Positions 12,090 to 22,384 of a DNA stretch of 64,000 bases are shown here, piece after piece. The notes beneath the pieces were generated by a model. The model saw nothing but the letters and a program-made list of their open reading frames with translations. It ran no database searches and was not told the DNA's origin. Source of the stretch: Tolypeutes matacus (taxonomy: Eukaryota; Chordata; Mammalia; Cingulata; Chlamyphoridae); assembly GCA_026826555.1 (NCBI GenBank), contig JAKSZT010054335.1, positions 1,789,049 through 1,853,048 of the forward strand, written 5' to 3'. Position 1 is the first letter of the stretch. Every line of letters begins with the position of its first letter. Both the position numbers and the translations under genes were made by a program.

Positions 12090-12487
12090 TTCCATATACT
12101 TTTTGAATCAATTTCAAAGTTTCCAAAAAATTCTGCTGGGATTTTGATGGAAAGTGCGTAGACTTTTTAGGAGGGGACTTGGAATTGACATCTGTGTAAT
12201 ATTGAGTCTTCCAGTCCATGAAGATTTATTTATGTCTTGTTTAATTTCTCCCAATAATTTTTATAGTTTTCTATATAGTTTTCTATATAATCCAAGTTTT
12301 CTTAGATTATTCCTAAGTATTTGCTTTTTTAAAATGTTAAAGTAAATGATATCTTTTATTTTCGTGTTTGTAGTTGCTATTTTTTTTTTTTTTTGTATTG
12401 ACTGGTATTCAATAATCTTATCAAGTCCCATGATTTATCTGTAGATTCCTTTGGATTATCTACATGTAGAATCATGTTATCTATATA

Positions 12488-12513
12488 TTATTATTATTAT
12501 TATTATTATTATT
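12488..12513. repeat. (ATT)n microsatellite
   Basis: A run of TTA/ATT triplets lies immediately left of the next DAS-SINE tail and supplied its target site. Confidence 0.85.
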
Positions 12514-12698
12514 TTTTTTTTTTTTTAAAGATTTTATTTATTTATTCATTTATCCCCCCCTTGCTGCTTGTGCTCGCTGGGTCAGCCAACCACACCGCAC
12601 GGGCAGGCTTGCCCCCACCAGGAGGCCCCGGGAACCGAACCCGGGGCCCCCCACATGGCAAACGGGAGCCCTACTGATTGAGCCACAGCCGCTTCCCT
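12514..12698 (-). mobile_element. DAS-SINE, long monomer
   Basis: It has a standard head, a spacer with CCACACCGCACGGGCAGGC and a tail. TATTATTA occurs on both sides. It is very close to the copies at 14431, 33795, 37842 and 39841. Confidence 0.9.
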
Positions 12699-12856
12699 AT
12701 TATTATATTTTTGGTAACCTTATGTTTTAAAATAATTTCAGTCTTCCAGGAAAATTTCAGGATTAGTGCCAAGAATTTTCATAGATCCTTTATCCAGATT
12801 CACCAGTTGTTTACATTTTGTGCCATTTGCTTTGTCATTTTATGTATCTGGGCACC

Positions 12857-12918
12857 TCTCACTCTATCTCTCTATCTCTCCATCTCTCCATCTCTCTATC
12901 TAGCCATCCATCCATCCT
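12857..12918. repeat. (TCTA/TCCA)n low-complexity tract
   Basis: Runs of CTCTATCT, CTCCATCT and CATCCATCC lie within the old L1 remnant. Confidence 0.8.
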
Positions 12919-13330
12919 CTCTGTGTATATACATACTGTTACGAGCCATTTGAGAGTAAATTGTAGGCATTGTATCTTTTCACCCCTTGCTAAGAACAAG
13001 GATATGCTGATACATAGTCACGGTGAGGCTGTTAAAACCAAGAAATCAATACAATCTGTTATCTAATCCAGAGTCCATGTTCAGATTCTGTCAATACTCT
13101 ACAGACAATCAGCACCATTTATTTAAAAGATCATGCAGTGTGACATTAATGCCCTTTACTGATATTCCCTCCCCCCACTTCAGGGTCCAGTCTATAATCG
13201 TGCACTTAATTCAGTTGTTACATCTTTTTAATTCTCCTTTGTGTTTCTCCATGTCGATACTTTTGGGAGGCATTTAGTAATGGCCACTAAATGGAATGCA
13301 ATGGTTTGCACAATTTTGAGTTTTTCATGC

Positions 13331-14109
13331 TATAATTATGTCGTGGGACGGGGGCAACAGGCTGGTGGCACCAGGGATTTGCTTGGAAGAAAGCTTCTCT
13401 CTGCACAACTCAGATTCCCATGGGAGCCCTAGATGCAGAATGGCTGCGAGGAAAGGATTGTGGGTCCCCACACAGATGCCTGTGCTGGTGTGTGGAACCC
13501 CCTCTATGTGAGGCAGGTAGGTACGAGTGCCGTGGAGGGGCCGAGCTGAGGTCTGTGGACCGTGCCCTGGGGAGGCAGCCCAGCTGGCACTCACTTACAC
13601 GGGGGGTGGGGGCACTGGCAATATAAGGCCATACATGAGTTGGGCTGTTGGCAGCTGTGGGGAAGGGGGTGGCAGTGAGAGGACGGCACGGTCCTATCAG
13701 CCCCAGCTGGGAGCTCAGAAACGAGCCCAGAGATGCAGTGATCTCTTGGGAGCTGAGGACAATAAGAACTCCTTACATGAGCAAAAGTACATTTTGTATT
13801 TCAAAATACTCCCTGGCTGTGAGTCAGAATCAACTGTGGAGCCTGCTGAAAATATTGACCCCTGGGCTCTGCACCAGACTTCCTGAGTCAGAATCTCCCA
13901 GGGGAGAAAGGGTTCACCCAGGCAGCGCCATGAGGAGCCAGCCCTGGCTTCCGCTGCATCAGACCATGCGGATTCCCCTCTTGATTCATGGCTGCAGGGA
14001 CCAGAGCATCGGGATCACCCAGAGCTTCTTAGAGATACAGACTCGTAGCCCCTCTCCGGCCTCCTTAGTCAGACTCTGCATTCTAGTAAGATTCTGGGTG
14101 GTTGGATGT
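13331..14109. other. Non-coding stretch with a MER5-like core
   Basis: Around 13815-13905, GAGTCAGAATCAACTG, GGAGCCTGCTGAAAATA and a CTGAGTCAGAATCTCC block recall MER5-type hAT elements. The rest has no named family and no exon. Confidence 0.4.
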
Positions 14110-14315
14110 AAAGCTGCCAGATAAAACATAGGATGCTCCGTTAGAGTTGAATTTCAGACAAACAACAAATACTTACATAGATAGATAGATAGATAGTGTA
14201 AGTATAGCCCATGCAATATTTGGGACATACTTACACTAAAAAAATTTGGTTGATCTTTAATTCAACTTTAACTGGGCATCATGTATTTTAATTTGCTAAA
14301 TTTTGCAACCTTATT
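14110..14315. repeat. Foldback element, copy 2, with (GATA)n expansion
   Basis: The left arm GTTAGAGTTGAATTTCAGAC and right arm TTAATTCAACTTTAACTGGG pair around TGCAATATTTGGGACATAC. A GATA run at 14177-14196 interrupts the left arm. It is homologous to 3076-3250. Confidence 0.75.
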
Positions 14316-14430
14316 TGAGTGCACATTATAATCGGAGGAAGCGGGTCTCTACAACGGCACACAACATTGCACCATATTGGTGGCCCACTGTATTTTGATG
14401 CTTTCTTCCCATTTAAATATCATTATGCTT

Positions 14431-14614
14431 TTTTTTTTTTTTTTAAGATTTTATTTATCTATTCATTTATCCCCCACTTGCTGCTTGTGCTCGCTGGCTC
14501 AGCTAACCACGCCGTGCGGGCAGGCTTGCCTTCACCAGGAGGCCCCGGGAACCGAAGCCGGGGCCTCCCATATGGTAAACGGGAGCCCTACTGATTGAGC
14601 CACAGCCACTTCCC
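14431..14614 (-). mobile_element. DAS-SINE, long monomer
   Basis: It has a complete head, spacer and tail. The duplication TCATTATGCTTTTT starts at 14420 on the left and 14615 on the right, running into the T tract. Confidence 0.93.
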
Positions 14615-14679
14615 TCATTATGCTTTTTATAAGAGATTAGATCTCTCACCAAATTGAAATAGTATTTAAGTACTATCTG

Positions 14680-14787
14680 GGGGAACGGATGTGGCTCAAA
14701 TGGTTGAGTGTCCGTCTCCCATATGGAGGGACCTGGGTTCAATCCCTGGGACCTCCCAGTTAAAAAAAAAAAAAAAAAAAAAAAAGG
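14680..14787 (+). mobile_element. Head-only DAS-SINE monomer
   Basis: The sense-strand head has A box TGGCTCAAATGG and B box GGTTCAATCCC, then about 25 A residues. The direct repeats ACTATCTG (14672-14679 and 14788-14795) flank it. Confidence 0.92.
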
Positions 14788-14970
14788 ACTATCTGAACTG
14801 AAACTGCCTTTTCAATTTATATTGTTTGGATCAGAATACCATGAAAAAGAAGAGACAAGAAACTGAACCCTAATTACTAAATAGGTAACTTATGCTATTC
14901 ATCAAAAGAGAAAGATAATTTTAAAATTCTGTCTTTAGTAATAACAAAGCATATCCAACATTTCAGAGAT

Positions 14971-15161
14971 TTAATTAAAAAAAAAAATTCCCTCCCAAGA
15001 TGGCTCCCTCGTCTGTCTGCTTGCTGTGTCTGCTCATTGTTTGCTTGTTGTGTCCACTTGTTGTGACCATTCGTCTTCTTTAGGAGGCACCAGGAACCAA
15101 ACCCGGGCCCTCCCATGTGGTAGGTGGGTGCCCAACTGCTTGAGCCACATCTGCTCTCCCT
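14971..15161 (-). mobile_element. DAS-SINE, diverged
   Basis: The head lies near 15080-15160 with B-box region GGAACCAAACCCGGGC, and the spacer is of the GTGTCCACTTGTTGTG type. The short flanking repeat AGAGAT occurs at 14965 and 15162. Confidence 0.8.
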
Positions 15162-15169
15162 AGAGATAT

Positions 15170-15636
15170 GATTTAATATAGTCAAAGATTTAGTTGAGCC
15201 CCACCAAAAAATTAAGTATAAATTTAAAATTATATTCTAGTTATAAATGTCAACAAACAATAATTATTCCATATAGACTATAGCCCTTTCTAAATCAAAC
15301 CATTTTTCTAATTAGAATTATTATGTATATATTGGATAAAAATGTTTTTCTCTTTTAGCACAAATGGTATGTTTTTGCCATTAAAGAGTACAGAGGGCTT
15401 ATGTGGACTCTTGGGAGCACAGAGGGGCTTGGCCAGCCAGAGCTTTGGTTGCCAATGTGCCCCGCATTTTCCCAGCCTGGACGTCGCGTCTGCCCACTCA
15501 CCCCTTTCACGGCGAGCTCCACTGGGCCTGTGCTACTCTGAAGGTTCCTGGCTGCTGGTTGCCAGGGGCTCACTGCCGAGCCCTGAATTCTGTTAAGTGA
15601 GTAGTTTTTGTCTCTTGAGTAGCTCGTAGGCTTCCA
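15170..15636. other. Non-coding stretch
   Basis: No recognised exon or repeat. Confidence 0.35.
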
Positions 15637-15800
15637 GGACAGTGCTTCTCGAACTTCAGTGTGCCTGTGACTACCTGGAGGTCTGTTAAACTGAGATTCT
15701 GAGGCAGTAGACCTGCAGTCAGGCCTGAGATTCTGCATTTCTAACTAGTCCCAGATGATGCTGGTCTTAGGTTCAGACTTTGGGTAGAAGTTTCTAGAAG
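15637..15800 (+). repeat. MER5A-type hAT element
   Basis: CAGTGCTTCTCGAACTTCAG at the left and GCATTTCTAACTAGTCCCAG followed by GATGATGCTGG at the right follow the MER5A consensus order. Confidence 0.8.
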
Positions 15801-16329
15801 GCAAGAACCTTGTAGAAATACATTTGTATTTCTACTCAGGGCTGTGCAGATTGTAGATGTGTCGTAAGTACCATTTAAATGAGTGATTGAATCAGAATTC
15901 AGAAACTTTTGGTTTCTACCCTTGTAGAATTGTCTTTGAGTCTCAAGAAAAATGAAATCCTAAAGAAGATTTTGGTTTTCTAGCCACCTTTAACGTATCA
16001 AATTGTCACAGTGTTGGATATCAGCGAAACAGATTTCCCTAATTAGTAAAAGCTCTAAAGAGAACCTAAACTCAAATACATTTTAGGCAATGAAAATGAA
16101 AAAAAAAAAAAAAAAAAAGTAAGGATGAAATCCAGACTTTCAACATCTGTTGTTTCAAACATAAATTTTTTTTCCCCCCACATTCCTTTGAACATATGGT
16201 TTTCTTATCCTGCTTTCTGTTTGGTTCCCAGCCCAGGGAGCCAGGCACACGGAGCCCTGTCCCCTGTGGGCCCAGGTTGAATGCATTTCAGATCAGGAAA
16301 GGGCTGGCCGTCCTCCCCGAAATCTGTTT
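15801..16329. other. Non-coding stretch with an A-tract
   Basis: A poly-A tract lies at about 16099-16118. I recognise no exon. Confidence 0.35.
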
Positions 16330-16504
16330 TGTCTCCTGCCGGGCTGAGTCACACAGAATAGATAGTTTATCAGCACATGCCCCACAGATCATGTTATCCG
16401 CTTACAAATATAGCACGCAGGGCTCCGGGCAGCTCAGGCCCTTCCGGCTCAAGTGTGTTTGCTGCCGCAGCCCCCGGCTTGCACGCAGGGACCCCGCAGC
16501 GCAG
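16330..16504 (+). promoter_or_regulatory. Candidate promoter plus non-coding first exon (speculative)
   Basis: A non-repeat stretch has CTGAGTCA (AP-1-like) near 16343, an AGATAGTTTATC double GATA-like motif, and a TATA-like CAAATATAG near 16405. About 100 bp later comes a perfect CAG|GTAAGT donor (GT at 16505). LRRC2 needs an upstream non-coding exon on this strand, which makes this arrangement attractive. No transcript evidence is available, and matches this good arise by chance. Confidence 0.25.
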
Positions 16505-17324
16505 GTAAGTGGAGGGTTTCCAGAGGTGCGTCCAGGTGGCCATTGGCGAGGGGTGTGAGGCGACAAGGCTGAGCCGCTGCTCCTGAAACGGGCAGCGGGA
16601 GGGGCAGGGAGGGGCGTGAGGCCCACCCGGGGTGGGGTGGGTGCTGTGGGCGGCCGGGGTGGGCTCTCCACTGGTTTTGGAGGCTCCCCCCCTCCACCGT
16701 GGCGCCCTCAGGCCAGCTCACCTCTGAGGCTCTGCACTGGGGAAAACGATCCAAACACAACATGGGCCGAGGATTCTGCAGTTATCTTTATTTGGAAAGA
16801 ACTAGAACTGAATGGGAAAGAAGGAGAGAATGTGGGGTGGGCGGTGGCCTGCAGCAGGGTCCCCAGAGACCCTGCTCCTGATTAGTGAGTTGCTCCGAGC
16901 ATAATGCTCTGCGGCCTGAGACTGAGCCCAGAACTTTCTGGGCCGGGTCCAGGAGGAGGTAAATCAACTTTGTTTGTGTCCTCTTCATTGCCCCAGAAGT
17001 GCGTGACCCCTGGCCTTCCCTCCCCGGGAGCGTCTTGACCCCTGGCACGGCCGCCGGGCGGCTAAGAAGTGGTTGAGGAGCATGATCTGGCTTTGTAAGT
17101 GGCAGTTCAGCCGGGCCAGGCCTTCTCCCCTAACCCAGGGGCTGGGGTGCTCTCCTATTGTTTTCCCTAAGAACCTCTGCTAGCCTGTCCGGTGGAGAAC
17201 ATTATCTCGTGTTATTTAACTGGTGACATTGAGTCTGCCTTAATTTCTTTTTTGTTAGTTTAAATAACTGAGTTTTTTGTTTTGTTTTGGCTTTACGAGG
17301 TGCCAGATTCTGTCTTACTCTCTT
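16505..17324. other. GC-rich single-copy stretch
   Basis: Open frames occur on both strands but none carries a recognisable domain. The region would be intronic if LRRC2 starts upstream or at the candidate exon. Confidence 0.4.
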
Positions 17325-17500
17325 TACACAAATTATCACACATAATCCTCTTAACATTCCTGCGAGTAAGATGCTATTATTATACCCATGTCTAGAAGAG
17401 AGCACCGAGGTTCAGAGTGGTTAGGTAACATTTTCAGGGACTTGCTGGCTTAAGCGGAGCTGGCAGGTCTCCAGCACAGGCGGTCTGCCCCTGACTTCTT
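17325..17500 (+). repeat. MIR SINE remnant
   Basis: The order ACACATAATCCTCTTAACAT, GCTATTATTATACCCATG, GAGGTTCAGAGTGGTTAGGT and CTTGCTGGC matches the MIR core and 3' region. Confidence 0.75.
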
Positions 17501-19609
17501 AACCCTGCCCTGTACCCTCTGCCTACCCTGGCTTGGGTTTTCCAGCTTAATAAATTGTCGTGAAAATAATCAAGCGTCCCCCAGGGAAGCTCGGAACACA
17601 TGACATGGAATGTAATTTAACTCAGAATTTGTCTCTATACTAATCTTTTTCACGATCCACCCCTTATTTACTCCACTGTTTCTGTCAGAAAACTCACTCT
17701 GTGTTCCATCTCCGGGGTCCAGGTGATGGCATTATATGAGGGTAGAATGGAATCTGTGGGTCACTGAACTCCTCGGCCGCCACATTATCACCCCACTGTA
17801 CGTTTGCATCACCAGAAATTCCCGCTGGTGCATTGCCCTGGAGCCCAAAAGGCTGATAGGTGTCTTCTTCCAACCAGGGACACCTCTGGGTAGGGTGCTG
17901 CTGCTTTGGGGTGCGCCTCGGGCTGCCCACAGACCCCAGCCTGCAAGTGACGGGGCGCGAGGCCTGGAGATCTCCACCCAGGGGGACCAGTGGTCCTGGG
18001 GGCGTGGGGCGTGGAGGGGGGGGAGGGGGGCCAGCCCTCTCTCCCCGCGGCCGGTGCAGGTGACCCCTGGCACCGTCCTCTCGCACCCTTGCTGCCGCCC
18101 TGTCCAGCCTTGTGGAGTGAGCGCCAGGAACGGCTTGGCACCGCTGAGGTGGGCTTCCTTGGGCTGCCTGCCAGCCCCTCGCGGAGCCTCCCCACCGTTC
18201 TCCCAGGTGTTAGCCCTGCACTCCCCCCCCCACCCCAGTCTGTCAGTTGACCATGAGGCAGAGGACTAGGTGGCCAGAAAGCCCCCCCTCTCCCTTGCCC
18301 ATGAGCCTGGCATGTGCCTCCGAGTAGGGCTGGAGTTCTGGTGCCAGGGGATATGCTTTTCCAGCCACACCTCTGGCTCAGGATGTGAAGTGATTCTGAC
18401 GTAACTGGGTGGTGAGAAGGTGCTGACAGCCAGGAGGGACCCAGCCTGACCCTCCCACCCCCACCCCCCAGGCCGAGGGGCTCCCGCTGCACTCAGCTCA
18501 GCCTCTGAGCAGCACGCGGCTGCCAATGTATTCTTTGAGCATCTGCTCTCCCCCTAGATTGGGAACCTGAAGGCGAGCGCAGGACCTCGTTCACCTTTCT
18601 GTGTTTAATGGGTGGCGGCAAATGTCAGTTATTTAGGGTTTCCAGGGATTGAAGAACAGACAGACACACCAAGCAAGGAATACACAGCAGAGGTACATGC
18701 GGCTCTGCGTTGGGGCCCAGGAGCAGGGCCCTGGCGGCTGGGTAGCCCTAGCAGGCCATGGGAGCACCCATGCGGGTTTGGACAAGGGGCTGGAGACGCC
18801 CCTCTGGTTCCTACCGTTAGGGCCGGGCGGCCGAAGCGAGGGGTGCCGGCCGTGAGCCCTAGTCTGGGGACACCCCGGTAGATGCTTCTGCCAGAAAACC
18901 ATGGTTCTTCTGAAGCTCGGTTTGTGGGTGGATAAAATATAATTAAACAAACAATAAAACACTCGAACTTGCAGTAAGAGCTCTGAAGTAAATAAGCAAC
19001 AGACTGAGAGAGGAAATGGGGGGGGGCTGCCTTAGATGAGGAGGTGGGGGAAGGGAGCGGGGTGGAGTGGGTGGCGGCGTGGGCGGGGGGGAGCAGTGGG
19101 TGCAGGGCCCTGGGTGGGAGAAGCACGGGGTGGGCGAGGCACGGAGGAGAGGGGTACCTAGGAGCTGGGTGGGAGGGCGGGGGGCAGACGCTGCTTGGCC
19201 CCTGTGAGGAGCTTGGCGCTCACTCTTCTTCCAAAGGGCAGGCGCTGGAGGGTTTGAGCCAAGCGGCAGTGGGAACTCTTTCTCACTGGAAAATGACTCA
19301 CTTGGAAGTGAGTGCGCAGCCAGGAGGACAGTTGTGAGGCTGCTGCGGAGCCCTGGCTGGTGGTGAGAAGGGGACAGTGGTGTGTGAATGAGTGTGCATG
19401 CACGTGCACAGTGGGTGGGCAGAGCGGGAAAGGCATAGGGGTGAGCTCCAGATGTGAGGGAATCGAGGCAGCAGGGGAGGGGTGGATTCCAAAGGAATCG
19501 TGCTGCTTTGAGGTACGTGTGACATCCATGTAGGGGTGTCGAGCAAACAGCTGGAATGTAGATGCCAGATGTCACTGTAACTTAAGACTGACTTTCACAA
19601 GTGCCTTTT
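17501..19609. other. GC- and G-rich single-copy stretch
   Basis: It contains long G-runs on the + strand (about 18012-18035 and 19020-19195). Several long overlapping open frames on both strands (up to about 227 codons, 17809-18492 minus) follow from GC content; none has a domain or splice structure I recognise. Confidence 0.45.
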
Positions 19610-20060
19610 ATTTTGCCATCGACTGCATTGGTTATGTTTGTGCAAATTACCCCGAAACTTCGCAGCTTACGACAACAAATGTTTATAGCACAGTGTCAGG
19701 GATCTGGAGGTGACCGGGATGGGTGGTTCTGGCTCTGGGTCTTAGGAAGCTGAAGTCAGGGCGTCGGCCGGGGCTGCCGTCCCCCGAAGGCTTGACTGGG
19801 GCTGGAGGATCTGCTTCCCAGCTCGCTCACGGGGCTGTTGGCAGGAGAAGCCAGTTCCTCTCCTCGGGAGGCTTCTCCCAAGGCTGCTTGAGCGCCTCCA
19901 TGTCGTGGCTGTGGCTTCCCCCAGAGTGAGTGACGTGCGAGAAAGCCATGCCTGTCAGGACCTGGCTCAGGTCCTAAACCATCGCTTCCGGCACGTGCTG
20001 TTTGTTAGACGTGAGTCAGTGAGGCCAGCCCATGTCAAGGGAATTTGTGGACCTAATTTA
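19610..20060 (-). repeat. Ancient MLT1-like repeat
   Basis: CAAATTACCCCGAAACTTCG, GACAACAAATGTTTATAGC and GGCTTGACTGGGGCTGGAGG follow a common placental interspersed repeat whose reverse strand ends like an MLT1 LTR. The family name is tentative. Confidence 0.5.
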
Positions 20061-20111
20061 AAACCACCGCATCCAACAAAGCAAAATATTTCATATTTTA
20101 TTGTCCACTAA

Positions 20112-20655
20112 TGCTGGGGTCAGCAACTACCCCATGGGCCACCTCTGGCCTGCCACCTGTGAGCTCTGCCTGAGCAGACTGGCACTGTGAGCCGTGGAGG
20201 CCAAGCTCGCAGCACCTGTCTACCTGGCCAGGAGTACCTCGATGCTGCCCAAGGCCCACCCTGGTTGCCATCTCTACTTTGGAGATTCTGCTGTCGGCAA
20301 ATAGGCACCAAGCAATGAGATCGCAACCCAGGAGTCGGCCGCAGGAAGTCATCTCGCCTCCAGCCGGGTGCCTGGAGAGCACAGCTGACCACAGCAGGTC
20401 CCCCCACCCCCTGCCTCCCAGACACCTCCTTCTTGGGCTCTTGTCCTAAGAATGGCTCCACCAGCGCAGGTAAAGCATGCCCATCACCTGGGACGGTGCG
20501 CTCCAGGCAGGTGGGGCAGGGCAGGCCGGCAGTTTTCTCTCTTGTTTTATAAATACCTACGGGATACCCTTGATTGTGCCTGTGGCCTGCAAAGCCCAAG
20601 ATATATATTATCTTGTCCTCTATTGGAAACAATCTGCCAACCTCTGCACTCAGCA
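20112..20655. repeat. hAT-like DNA transposon remnant
   Basis: The left end GCTGGGGTCAGCAACTACCC and right end GGCCTGCAAAGCCCAAGATA...CTGCCAACCTCTGC resemble a placental non-autonomous element with CAGGGGTCGGCAAAC-type termini. The middle (about 20165-20560) does not match and may be an insertion or unrelated. Confidence 0.5.
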
Positions 20656-22384
20656 AAAGCTTTCTCCAGGAGGAATTTTCCTTCCCACCGTGAATCAAGC
20701 CTTAGAGGGTCTGTTGATTGTTACCATCTTCACTCGGGAGCTGGACGGCTGCTAAGCACCTGGGCAGCCCTGGCCTGGACAGGAACGTGCCTGCCGGCAC
20801 CCCGGGCCCCAGGGCCCTCTCCACAGCGGTGGGTGACGGCACTGTTCTCCTTCCCGCTTGTAGTCCTGGTGGTTTTCCCTCCTTCCCTCCAGGAGGTGCT
20901 CTGTGGCTGTGGACAGTGGAATTGCCCCAGGGAAGCTGGTTCTCATGATTTTGCTACAACTGTGCAAAGCCAGACCTGCAGCAGGGACCTGGATGCCCTC
21001 TTTGAACCTTGGCTCTTCGCTTTCAAGTTCCAGGGCCCAGGCTGAAGCTTCTGGCATTGCTGCTCCGGAGGAGTTTGGTTGTAAAGTTTCCTGCCGGAGG
21101 CTGTCGCTTTATTTGCATCTCCTAGGCTTGGTGCTGCACCAGCTACCTTCTTTCTTTTGTGCTTTGGTGCAGCATTTCATGGTGACATTTCTGTAGTTCT
21201 GGAGAAAGTTAATGCTTAGGAAATTATATTTTATGTACCTGCTTGAAGAGATGAGCTCTGTAAATTTGCCAGGAGACCTTCTCTCTCCTGAACTGCTGAG
21301 CAACTGGGACCTGCTCCTGTCCTTGACATCTCCCTCTTCTCTCTGCTCCCCAAGGTGGCTTCTCTTCTTTCTGGATGGAGAGTCTCCTGCGTGCCCTGGA
21401 ATGGCTTGGCTCTTGTTGGCTCTTGTTGTAAAACCACTTAACCAGCCTCAGCATCCACCTATGGACCTACCAAGTCCTGGGTTAAGGTTGAACCTGTCTG
21501 TCTGTCTAGGGAGGCCCTGAACTGAGCCCTGTCTTGCAGGCTGGGCTGAATCTGGCATTCAGGAGCTTGTATTTCTTACCCTTCCAGCATCTCTGGATGT
21601 CCCCTGTAGATCCCTAGCCAACAGAATCATAGCTTTCTGTTCTTAGAGTCCCCAGTTTTAGTTACACACGTTTGCAACTAGGCGAGGTCCAGTTTAAATC
21701 CTGGCACATTCAAAGCCTCCTTTAACTGAAGAAAAGAACGGAACCGCCTTCTCAGGGAAAATGGCAAATACTGAGGGCGATATTGATTCTACCACTCTTC
21801 AGAAATATGTCTGGGCCTTTGGTAATTAAGTCTCATATATTCCTGAGATTTGTCAGGGATAAATGATACTTTATCAAAGACACGATCAAATCGAGAACAC
21901 AAGGCATCAAGAAGGGACCAGTCCTCTCAGGTGAAAACTTGAATTGCATTTCTCCAGATTAACACCTGGAAATTAATAAGCAACAATTCTCAGGCAGGGG
22001 CAGTTAATGATCTGAGCTCATTTCTTCTCAACAACAGAATTTGGGCTATGACCCTGCAGACGGTTCTTGCAGCTTTAGTTATGCTGACGATATGGACTGT
22101 CTACTCTGTTCAAATGCAGTTAACTTTATTTTGGCTTTTTGGTTTGCTTTTATGTGTAGACTTGGGTTATGTGCAAAGATTTTTCTCAAAGAAATTAGGC
22201 TGCTTAATTCTCCCTTTTAAAAAAATTTTCCCTGTCCCTGGGAGGTAGACTTTGATCCCTTTTGATGCTTGACACTCTTTTCGTGGGTACTTTTATGTCA
22301 AAAGCCAAAGCCTGAGACCTTTGCAGTCCAGTGCAGCTGAACTGAAGATGAGACAATAGGGAAAGTGGCAAAAGAAAAATTAAA
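20656..22384. other. Single-copy non-coding stretch
   Basis: No recognised repeat or exon. The AT-richer portion at 21660-22040 lacks repeat hallmarks and could be conserved non-coding sequence. Confidence 0.4.

Larger units (their letters stand above)
11200..13330 (-). mobile_element. Old L1 remnant with two DAS-SINEs
   Basis: It contains antisense L1 3' sequence (GTGTCTGGCTTCTTTTGCTC), ORF2-derived blocks around 11700-12480, and ATTTCAGGATTAGTGCCAAG from an L1M 3' region. It is heavily decayed. Confidence 0.7.

Noticed and set aside
17809..18492. 227-codon open frame on the minus strand
   Set aside because: It has Gly/Pro/Arg-rich composition expected from GC-rich DNA, no domain, and overlapping frames of similar length on the other strand.
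18943..19575. 210-codon open frame on the minus strand
   Set aside because: It is a Pro/Ser/His-rich reading of a G-rich tract with no recognisable domain or splice pattern.
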